Notes under the pieces: generated by a model
Told to the model about the DNA's origin: nothing
Databases searched by the model: none
Seen by the model: only the letters and a program-made list of their open reading frames with translations
Origin: Codonopsis lanceolata
Lineage: Eukaryota; Streptophyta; Magnoliopsida; Asterales; Campanulaceae
Reading direction: 5' to 3'
DNA: 64,000 nt
Assembly: GCA_013146195.2 (NCBI GenBank)
Contig: CM028380.1
Span: 83,919,142-83,983,141 of the forward strand
Shown: positions 55,491 through 64,000 of the stretch, one piece after another
Layout of the letters: each line of letters opens with the position of its first letter
How positions within the stretch are numbered: position 1 is the first letter of the stretch
Translations under genes and position numbers: made by a program

Positions 55491-58185
55491 GTAATTTTTT
55501 AATATAGCATTTTAAAAAGTTAATTTTATAATTGACAACCAAAACCAGTTTTACTTATCAAATACTCCTTCCGTCATAAGAAAAAAAGTCACAATTAATG
55601 CGACGGCCCCGATCCCGGTCTAATCGGACTGAGTCCGCGAGCTATTCCCAAATCACAATTTAAAATTACCCCGATTAAAAGCACAAAAACTCGCTGCGAA
55701 ACAAAGAAATAAACAATATTTTCTTAAAATGAACTATTTTATACAAACGAAATTTAATTATAATTTTAACGATACCCAGCAATTATCCATAAATGTTTTC
55801 TTTCAAAATCGAGTGCTCCAACAAACCCCAAACACATAACTGATATCCAAACATCGATCCAATATTAACTGCTAAACCTAAAATTATAGAGAGTGAGCTT
55901 GTGATCCAGTAAAAAAAAAGATACACAACACCACGGACTACAGAGTAGTAGAAAATATACGATGCAAATACAAAATTCCATGAACATAAAAATATGGACG
56001 AACAATTATTAATCAACAATGGAACCGATTATTACCAAGTAACAACTGATCACAAATACAATTTAGGATATTATGCAGTTTTAGGCCAAGTAACATCAAT
56101 CGTAACCAAATCACTCATCGACGGTCACCAATCCACTAACTGTAACTAATGTTCCACAACCGTTCCACTGATTAATCATCTCATATAATCAATTACTCAA
56201 ATGGGTGTTGTTCAAATAACAACTTTTCAAAAAGGCACACTGGTTATTACATTTTAACTAGTTTTAAATATGTGCGTTAAACACATAGATAAAAATATTT
56301 TTTAATTAAATAATATCCAAGCAAAACGAAGAAGCAAATCAAAATCAGAAGAATAAAATAAGTTGCAATGTATTAAATAAGATATTTTTATGAAATTATT
56401 GTTATTATTATATTTTTAAGTTATGAAAAATCAAAAGTTTGAGTAAAATATATGAGGTATTATTTATTTAGTAAATAAATATGTCATAAATTAGAAAAGA
56501 AGATAAAACATGAATAACTGTTAATCTACTTAATAATAAAAATTAAAAAATGTAACAAACATAACAAAAATTTACTTTGAGTAAGCGAGAGATGTCTATT
56601 TAAACATATTTTCTTGTTCGAAATGACAATATGATTTGAACATTCTCCATGATTTGTTGAATCAATAATAAGCGAAATATTTGAATATGTGAAAGGTGAG
56701 TAGGTATATAAATTGTTTTTCCCTGTATTGTGTACTTGTGTAGTGGCTGGAAAAAGTATGTAATATTTTAAATATATAAATAAATATTTAATAAAATTTA
56801 TTTTAAAATAGTATAATATATCTTACCATTCGTGATATCCAATAAAGGAAGAACTAAAGTAGGATGCAACACATTTTGATTAAAACATCCAATATTATAC
56901 TATTGGGAAACAACATTTTCTACAACATAATTTATATAAAATTATTAAATTAAAGAAACAAACACCAAGAAATCATCCAGACATACTATTATTTTCATAT
57001 GAACGAAATAATTAAAAAGACTTTAATACATCTTATTCAAAAGATTTCAACAAAATTATCTGGGAACAATATTATTTTCTTATGACTATTTCCGAAATAA
57101 GAAATAAAAAAACTCAATCCATTGAAAAACACTAAAAGACATGCTATACATAAAACCTAACTCATTAAAATCTTACCTCCGCCCCTAAGCCCCATGTGAT
57201 ATAAGTTGTCCATTTTAACCTATTATATATAATCATTCCATCACTTCAACACCTAACCAAACCATCTAACAAATGCAACCCTTCATATATAATCTTTCAT
57301 CTTACGTCTATTCTTTCACTTCAAAATTTTATCTACCTGACCTTCAGTAATAAATCTTAACAATCTATTTCCCCAGATTATTCAAATCATTTTAATTTTT
57401 CATTGAGTTGAAAATCAAGCCTCTATCATTTTGTTTTACCTTATATTTAATTGTATAACTTTTTTTTTTTTTGTAAAAATACAGATTATCCTCATCCAAT
57501 AATATCTCAATTTATTATTAATTTTATTATATATATTAATATTATTTTAATATCTACTATTTGTAATTCATGGGGTGAAATTTAATTGTGGGTCGAGCCC
57601 TAAATAAAATAATGACACTAAAATTCATCCTCTCATCGGCCTAATTCAAAATTGTCCAATACAAAAAATAGGCTTAAAATAATAAGATTAACCCAAAACA
57701 AATATAATACAATATTAATTAATAAAAATTAATATTATAACTAAAATTATGAGGGTATTACAATTACAATGAAAAGAAAAACAGAAAATTGCAGGCTAGT
57801 ACACTTTGACGAATTTTAAACCGCTTTAGTCCCCGATATTATTTTTTCAAACCGCTAATGCATCGTGATGCGTAAAAATACAGATGATTAGTTGAAACAT
57901 CGACAAAAAATGTTGTGCTGAATATATATGTATGTGATGGAAAACAAAAGGTCAACATGATATGGTGAATTGTGTTGAAAATACCAACAGCTTAAATATA
58001 TTCAAAGTTACTAGAAATGTGTAAATATATTCGTGTCTACATATTTAAAAATTTTAAATGTTTAGTATACAAACTAAAGAAAAAGTAACAAAACAAAGTG
58101 TTTCAACTTCCAATGCATGGTTGGATAATTTAGATTTGAGTTTCCATTTATGATAAGTAGTTTTTAGGCAGGAAAAACACGGTTG

Positions 58186-58186
<1 letters not shown>
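55491..58186. other. AT-rich intergenic DNA, no gene
   Basis: At 55562 CTCCTTCCGTC is the start of another degraded Stowaway-like copy. At 55598-55660 a GC-rich patch (GCGACGGCCCCGATCCCGG) looks like an LTR end but has no partner. The rest is AT-rich, and a 78-codon minus frame at 55783-56019 shows no domain I recognise. Confidence 0.55.

Positions 58187-58253
<67 letters not shown>
58187..58253. repeat. (TA)n microsatellite, about 33 units
   Basis: Uninterrupted TA for 67 bp. A second, shorter (TA)n lies at 58495-58523. Confidence 0.95.
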
Positions 58254-58255
<2 letters not shown>

Positions 58256-60457
58256 AATCAATACCAAAGATTTACCGATAATATAAACACATTTTCATAA
58301 CAAGAGTACGAATCAAAAATAAATATTAAAGAGACGATCACGTGATCAAATTGACACAAAATCAATAATTTATAACATCTCTTACCTCAAAATAAGAAAA
58401 TTTCACCGATTAAAATGTTATTCCGTTAATTTACCTCAGCAAACACTATAGCTTTGATTCTTATTTATTCTTGGTATTCACATAAGCAGCTCGGGTATAT
58501 ATATATATATATATATATATATACAAAGCAAGATTATTTCGGAAAGCTATTATTTGAGATTCTTTGAAATAACAAAGGTTTTTAGAAAATACTTAAAAGC
58601 ATGAACAACGGTGGATTAAATATTGCATCAAATCGAATCCAATTAAATCTTAGTTTAAAACGATATATCTAAATAAAATATAATATAATTTTTATTTGAT
58701 TTGATTTGATTTGACTACAAATCAAAACCAAATCACAAAAAAAAAATCAAAGCAACCGATTATGGTACAAAACGACTGTGTATTACAAATGCTATAAAAC
58801 ACGGTCGTTTTGTAGCGAAAAAATGAAAACAAAAATTGTTTCTAGCCGACAACCACAGCAGAAGGGCTTGCCACCTCCCTTTCCATGCGACAACCACAGC
58901 AGAAGGCCTTGCCACCATCCTTTCCATGTGGCGTTATCTGTATGGATTGGGTTTTATTTCTTGACCATTTTTGAGCCAAAAAAAATAAATATTTTTAAAA
59001 ATATTTTTTCCATGAATTAAAGTGCACAGTTTTACTTATAAATAGAGACTTTTTTTTGTTTTATTTGGATATTAGAAAAAAATATATGTTTTTTTTCAAG
59101 TTTTAGCCATTTTTTTAACAAAAAAAATAAAATTAATGGAGATAAAAATAGTATGGTACGAAAAATATTAGATTATGTGCCACTATTGTATGAGTTTTTT
59201 TGGTTTTGGAGTATCAAATTTATTATTTTATTAATTTTTAATAGATTATGTTTGATTTGATGTTTAATTTGAAGAGGTATGATATTACAAGCTAGAACTT
59301 GTGATATTATTACAATCTTTAGTGTTAGTATCGTTTGTTCAAATCTATTTAGATCTCTACACTGTTAGATCAAATATACTTTTTTAAAATAATGACACGG
59401 ACTTTTCAAATCATCACCAACTTAATCATCTAACGACTCTAACGCTAAAGCTTGTAATAATATTACAAGCTCTAACTCGTAATATCATTTGCCTAATTTG
59501 AATTGTTTGATTCAAACTGTTGTACATGCTTAAATAAGCAAAAAGTCAATTTGGAAACAGAACAAGCTCCGATGATTAAGAATAAAAACTGGTAAAAAAA
59601 ACAACGTAGTTTAACACACAAAAAATGGGCAAAACGACTGAGTTTTCAATATAATAAAAAAGCGGACAGCCTCTGCATCCACCTGATGCTCCCCCTTCCA
59701 CGTGTTATTCTGAAATGAGTACCACATCTCATAAAAAAATTAATTTTTTAATTTTTTTTCCTTAAATTAAAATACACATTTTAACTTATAAATAGAGACT
59801 TGGTTTATTTCATTTAGATATCAAAAAAATTTCTAATGATTTTTTTGAAATTTCTATCAATTTTATTTGTTGATATGTACTATAAAATATTAAATTAATA
59901 GAGATAGAAATAGTAGTGTATGTAAAAGTATCAAAATTTATGCATTATTGGAAGAATATTTTTATTCGGGAACGTAACTAGAAAACTTAATAATATTTTA
60001 ATAATCAAATGAAAAAAAATAAAACTTAAACTCCCCAACTTAGGAACTAGTATTGTTATGTTCGGATGCTCCAAGAGACAAACATTTAATAGAGGGACAA
60101 AATTTGTATAACACGATTTTACGTATATTTTTTTGTAAGATAAATTTTATTACATAATTCATCGTATATTGATAAATTAAATTGTAAAAAAATAAAATTT
60201 CATCTTATAAATTAAGATCTATAAAACAGTTTTAAAGACATGCGCCAAGTTGTCTTCATGTACCGCCAACTTGCTGGGCCTCGGAGGAGGTAAAATTGAT
60301 GAATCATCCAAGCTTGTGTCATACGGTTTACACCAGTCAACATATCTTCTTGTGGGACCCGCCCATGAAAATTTCTACTCACTTTAGTTATCCGAATAAT
60401 GCAACAAGCCAACAATTGATCCATTTATTCACTTTATTATCATCATTCTTTTTTTTT
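58254..60457. repeat. AT-rich DNA with a diverged 0.4-kb duplication and a 42-bp tandem repeat
   Basis: CTTATAAATAGAGACTT at about 59036 recurs at about 59788 and both are followed by similar AT-rich DNA (TTAATGGAGATAAAAATAGT and TTAATAGAGATAGAAATAGT). ACAAAACGACTG at 58768 and AAAACGACTGAG at 59630 precede them. At 58851-58935 a 42-bp unit (CGACAACCACAGCAGAAGG...) is repeated in tandem, within an 80-codon frame of no known family. No supported gene. Confidence 0.5.
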
Positions 60458-60679
60458 TCATCCGTCCTAAAATAATTATCCACTTTAAAACTTTCCTTTT
60501 TAAAACATCACTTTTATCAATTTATCTTTATTTTTTCACTCTATTTTAATTATGAGCCACATACACATGAGCTTTAAATGAAACTATATATTAAACCAAT
60601 ATAAATAATCAAGTCAATTGTTTTTTCTTAAACTGTGTACCGGGTCAACTAGGACGATTATTTAGGGACGGAGGGAGTA
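60458..60679 (+). mobile_element. Stowaway-like MITE, copy 5 (best preserved)
   Basis: Ends CCGTCCTAAAATAATTATCC and GGACGATTATTTAGGGACGG, then AGGGAGTA, pair as inverted repeats. The right end matches the CTCCCTCCGTCCC terminus of Stowaway-type elements. The interior holds the family block AATTATGAGCCACATACACA. Confidence 0.75.
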
Positions 60680-60772
60680 TTATACTATAAAATTATTAAA
60701 GAAGGAAGTAGTTAATGAAATATGACTTGGTCAAATTTAATATAATATTAATATGCTTGTTATCCAAAATAA

Positions 60773-61012
60773 TACTATCTCTGTTTTTAAATTATTGTTC
60801 TTTTTTTGTCCGTTCTAAAATAATTATATTTTTAAAATACTTTATTTTAGAAAAACACATTTACTATTTTATCTACTTTAATTATGATCATATATTCGAA
60901 GGCATTAAAAAAGCCACATATTTTATTAATATTTATAATACTGTCAATTATTCTTTTTCTTAAAAGATATCTCGAGTCAAAAAGGACGATAATTTTAAAA
61001 CGAAATGAGTAT
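60773..61012 (+). mobile_element. Stowaway-like MITE, copy 6
   Basis: TACTATCTCTGTTTTTAAAT ... GTCCGTTCTAAAATAATTAT ... AAAAGGACGATAATTTTAAA ... GAGTA. Same family as copy 5, diverged, about 100 bp downstream of it. Confidence 0.6.
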
Positions 61013-61556
61013 AAATAAAGAAAAGTCAACAAAAATACTCTTCAGTCAAACGTGCAAAATTTGTTATCAATTTTGTTTATTTTAAAAAATCAAAATAGAT
61101 AAAATATCAGAGTTTTACAATTAATATGTTAAACTTTTAAGTTTGTAGCTTCAATAGATTGTACTTTTTTTTTTCAAATTGCGCTTAAATTCTTACTTGC
61201 TCGGTTCCACCTAAAAAGTCCACGTTTGAAATATTTAATTATTAAAGAGATAAATAATTTAATTGAATTTGATCATACTTACAAATATACTTAAACACAA
61301 TCAATGTGCTTCCAACACAGGTGTAAGGTAAAATTAAAATATTACGGAAATTATAAGTTTAATTTTTAAGTGAAATATTTTAAAATAGTACAGTAGACTA
61401 TTTGACGGAGAGGGTATTATTTTTTAAAATGAGACTATTTTTATGAGGATATAAATACTTTTTTTTAGCTAAAAAAGTAATGTATATTTAAAACACGAAT
61501 ATCAACCATAATTATGATTTTAAAACTTAAGTATAATATAATATGGAAAATACTAA

Positions 61557-61674
61557 GTTTATCATCAGGATTACCACTATGGTGACAACTTTGCCTTGAA
61601 GACAAATTGCATGTGAGGTGCATGTGCATCTGCAAAACATAGTTGTCATTATAGTGGTAATCCTGGTGGTAAAC
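61557..61674. repeat. Near-perfect 37-bp foldback upstream of the peptide gene
   Basis: Left arm 61557-61593 (GTTTATCATCAGGATTACCA...) and right arm 61638-61674 (...TGGTAATCCTGGTGGTAAAC) are complementary with five DNA mismatches. As RNA, four of these would be G-U pairs. The loop is 44 nt with GTGCATGTGCATC words. CTAA flanks both ends. It may be a tiny foldback MITE. It lies about 115 bp upstream of the TATA box of the gene at 61866. Confidence 0.7.
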
Positions 61675-61787
61675 CTAACAAAGTTGATACAATATTCGGA
61701 AGAGTAATTGTAGTACAGTCTTTTTAACAGATGACAACAATTAAGGAAAGATGACCCATCCTCTCTCTCTAACTCTGTAAATCTTTC

Positions 61788-61795
61788 TATAAATA
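61788..61795 (+). promoter_or_regulatory. TATA box of the cysteine-rich peptide gene
   Basis: TATAAATA, preceded by a CT-rich run (CCTCTCTCTCTAACTC). It is 78 bp before the ATG, leaving a leader of about 45 nt. Confidence 0.75.
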
Positions 61796-61865
61796 GAGAA
61801 AAAAAACTAGCTAGCTTCTCAGTCTTTCCATAAATTAAAAGATCACATAGTGTTTAGGGAGAGAG

Positions 61866-62483
61866 ATGGGTTCTAAGACAATTCTTCTGCTTGGCCTTTC
61901 TTTTGCCATTGTTCTTCTGATTTCCTCAGAGGTGGCTGCTAGAGATTTGGCTGAACAAACCTCCATCGTTTCTAATGATAAAAGTGAGTTTTTGAATTTA
62001 ATTTCTTGGTCGTTAATTTCCCATGGCTTAACTTTTTTATTTTATTTAATTTTTCTATTTTTCTCCCATTGTGAACATAGACGCTACGCGAACCCTTAAT
62101 ATCATCATTAATACATTGAAAGACTACAAAGTATTTACTTAATGTTATTCGGCTAAAACGATGACGGCAAAAGTACCTTCGGCGAGGTTGAACACTCGAT
62201 CTTTTTGTTAATAGGAATGAGTAGTACCAATTGAGTTAGATCTACGTGGTTATGGATATTTTATATATAATGTTAGTTTATTTTCAAAACAATTTCAGTT
62301 TTTCACATCACTAATATTAAGTTGTATGTTTCTGCAGCTGAGTCAGTGAAAGAAACAAATGGTGTAGGGAAGGTCAAGTATGATCAGCGATGCGCTAATG
62401 AACTCTGTCCGTTCGGTTGCTGCGGCCCCGACCATTGCTGCCGGGCTGCTGAAGTGCAAGCTCAAGTCAAGCCTCAAAACTGA
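61866..62483 (+). CDS. Small secreted cysteine-rich peptide, two exons, 87 residues (GRP-like N-terminus)
   Basis: Exon 1 is 61866-61983 and exon 2 is 62338-62483, with a 354-bp intron. The donor AAAA|GTGAGT and acceptor TTTCTGCAG|CTGAG join in frame. Residues 1-25 form a signal peptide (K-T-I-L-L-L-G-L core, SSEVAA before the likely cut), so the product should be secreted. This N-terminus resembles the plant glycine-rich protein family (PF07172-type), but the glycine-rich middle is absent. The mature part has six cysteines at 58, 63, 67, 68, 73 and 74 (C-x4-C-x3-CC-x4-CC), enough for three disulfides. Function unknown; defence or cell-wall signalling would be guesses. It has its own TATA box and AT-rich 3' region with AATAAAATAA near 62515. 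No neighbouring host gene is in the window. Confidence 0.85.
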
Positions 62484-63199
62484 TGCATGCATGGAATATA
62501 TATAATAAATTAATAATAATAAAATAAGGGGCAATTGGGTCTACACATGGCTCTAATAGCTTGTTTGTAAGTCGGTCGTGGCCCGTGGGAACTGGGAAGT
62601 GAATATTTGCATTATATGCATATGATACTTTACAGAGGTTCAATTATCTGGTTATTGCCCGGTATCTTTTGTGGAGTATTTTTTATTTTATTTTAATTTT
62701 TTTTGTTATAGTTAGGGTCTTTAAGGGGCGGCAATGACTGACACGATACAATAATATGACATGATAATAAAACACGATTAAACAAAAAACATGATTAAAC
62801 AAATGACACGATAAGACTAGTACGATAAGAAACACGATACGAAAGACAAGAAATTATTAATATATTTAAAACAATATTTATTGTTATATTTATTATCAAA
62901 TAAGATATATAATATAAAAAAAATAATAAAACATGAACACGACACGATAACACAAACACCAATTGTCAAACCTCTTCAATACTTTTGTCGAGTATTACCT
63001 TTATTACTTTGGTGATAAAGTTGAGTGCATTTACTCCGTTTCAAAAGGCCAGTCCCCAAGGCCTACTGTAATTTCATGGGTAATAATGGGTCCGGTTCCG
63101 TTCATCTTATGTTCAACCGTTAAAATCCTCCACAATTTTATTTAGCTAGTAAAATATATTTTTATAAAAAAATAACGAATATACCTTTAATGAAATTGA
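62484..63199. other. Intergenic DNA with ACACGATA-rich stretch
   Basis: The start is the 3' region of the peptide gene. From about 62727 to 62965, GGGGCGGCAATGAC...ACACGATA (many copies)...CCAATTGTCAAACCTC may be a non-autonomous DNA element with weak inverted ends (GGCAATG and CAATTGTC). No gene. Confidence 0.4.
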
Positions 63200-63386
63200 A
63201 TTAGGTGAGCGCAACATCGTAATTCCAAGTCGATTCATCGTAAATCCAAAATATGTATTGGGATCCAATTTGTGCATCGTGATTTTTTTTGTAGACCTTT
63301 CTCTTAAGAGGATATGAGAAGAAATCGAACCTAACACCTCTCATTTTGTAAGACTCCAACTCTACCACTGGACCACCCCTTACGGT
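63200..63386 (-). mobile_element. tRNA-derived SINE, head on the minus strand
   Basis: On the minus strand GGTGGTCCAGTGGTAGAG (63361-63376 region) fits the tRNA A box, and GGTTCGATTTC (63321-63331) fits the B box. They lie about 35 bp apart, as in tRNA-derived plant SINEs. The body continues leftwards without a clear tail. It is not a tRNA gene: no cloverleaf closes. Confidence 0.6.
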
Positions 63387-64000
63387 CGTGTATCATAATT
63401 TACTTTTGTATTCTAACGCAAAATTGTGCATAGGAATTTTTTGTATCAGTAATCTAGTTTTTTGTATTGTAAAATCAAAATTATGCATCTGGATATACTT
63501 TTGTAATCTAATTCCAAATTATGCATCACAAAATCAAAATTGTGCATCTGAATATTTTTATATATTCTAATTTCAAATTGTACATCGCAAATCCAAAATT
63601 ATCGCGGTGCAAACTGGATTAGATAATATTTTATGTATCGTAGTTCAAAAATTAATTCATCGCAGAACATAAAAGTTGGTATTGCGGTACAATTAGACTA
63701 GGCAATTAAACTATTGAACCGTGATGTAAGAATTAATGTAATAAAATTGATGAATCGCGGTGCAATAGGACTAGGCAATTAAACTATTGAATCGCGGTGT
63801 AAAAATTAATGCAATAAAATTGATTAATCGTATCACGCCCCAGAAATCGTGATTACACGTCTCATGAGAGATGAAGAACAAAACCAAACCCAAATCAAGA
63901 ACAAAACCGAACCCAAATCTAAAACAAAAGCCAAATTCAGGAAAGTGTTCCTGCTAAAATAGACCAAAATACCATCTATATACCACTGTATACGAGTACA
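63387..64000. repeat. Degenerate tandem repeats of TGCATC/ATCGCGGTG type
   Basis: At 63400-63600 a phrase like AAATTGTGCATC...AAAATCAAAATTATGCATC recurs every 50-70 bp. At 63690-63830 a 72-bp unit containing GACTAGGCAATTAAACTATT and AATCGCGGTG is present about twice. CACGCCCCAGAAATCGTG at 63835 may start another element that leaves the window. Confidence 0.5.

Noticed and set aside
58778..59020. 80-codon frame with a 42-bp repeat as a gene
   Set aside because: The frame depends on a recent tandem duplication in repetitive AT-rich DNA and has no recognised family.
63321..63386. Functional tRNA gene
   Set aside because: A- and B-box-like words are present but no acceptor stem or anticodon arm can be closed; a SINE head explains it better.

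Overview
This is nuclear DNA of a flowering plant, probably a eudicot. The window shows plant-type LTR retrotransposons (Ty3/gypsy Tat-like and chromovirus, copia-like, TRIM), plant MITE families, AT-rich intergenic DNA and one small host gene with a plant TATA box and a GT-AG intron. No bacterial or organellar gene, rRNA, CRISPR array or viral genome is visible. The species cannot be read from the sequence. Element letters A-G below are labels of convenience. || Layout: 1-4.4 kb is AT-rich and non-coding, with a cluster of small Stowaway-like MITEs. 4.48-6.09 kb and 16.67-17.99 kb are two copies of one long LTR-like repeat (F). 8.79-9.51 kb is a tiny TRIM retrotransposon in tandem form. 10.2-16.7 kb is a copia-type LTR with a Met-tRNA primer site and a long interior without recognisable genes (D). 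18.0-20.5 kb is a minus-oriented LTR element without genes (E). 20.48-30.31 kb is a decayed Tat-like Ty3/gypsy element (A). 30.31-40.73 kb is a chromovirus (C) with very long LTRs and a gutted interior. 41.55-55.07 kb is a nearly complete Tat-like element (B) with 700-bp LTRs and a 5-bp target duplication. Its reverse transcriptase is split by a 1.5-kb solo LTR (G). 55-61.5 kb is AT-rich DNA with MITEs and microsatellites. 61.87-62.48 kb is the only convincing host gene, a two-exon secreted six-cysteine peptide of 87 residues. 62.5-64 kb holds a tRNA-derived SINE and degenerate tandem repeats. || How the parts work together: A and B encode Gag, protease, reverse transcriptase, a degenerate first RNase H, a second (archaeal-like) RNase H and integrase on the + strand. 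Both also carry, between pol and the 3' LTR, a gene on the opposite strand. In B that gene has its own TATA box, a spliced 5' leader and two coding introns. In A the same two coding introns are still visible, one of them with exactly the same 77-bp length. The sense and antisense units converge. A hairpin and AATAAA follow pol in both copies. This spliced antisense gene, whose product resembles the 'putative gypsy-type transposon' domain (PF04195-like), is the most interesting system in the window. || All elements are disabled by stop codons, frameshifts, deletions or nested insertions. Most premature stops in B fit C-to-T loss at CHG or CG sites, the contexts methylated in plant transposons. 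Order of events: MITEs and A are older. A hAT-like MITE and C both lie inside A's antisense gene. B landed in a region resembling a hAT-like MITE, and G then landed in B.
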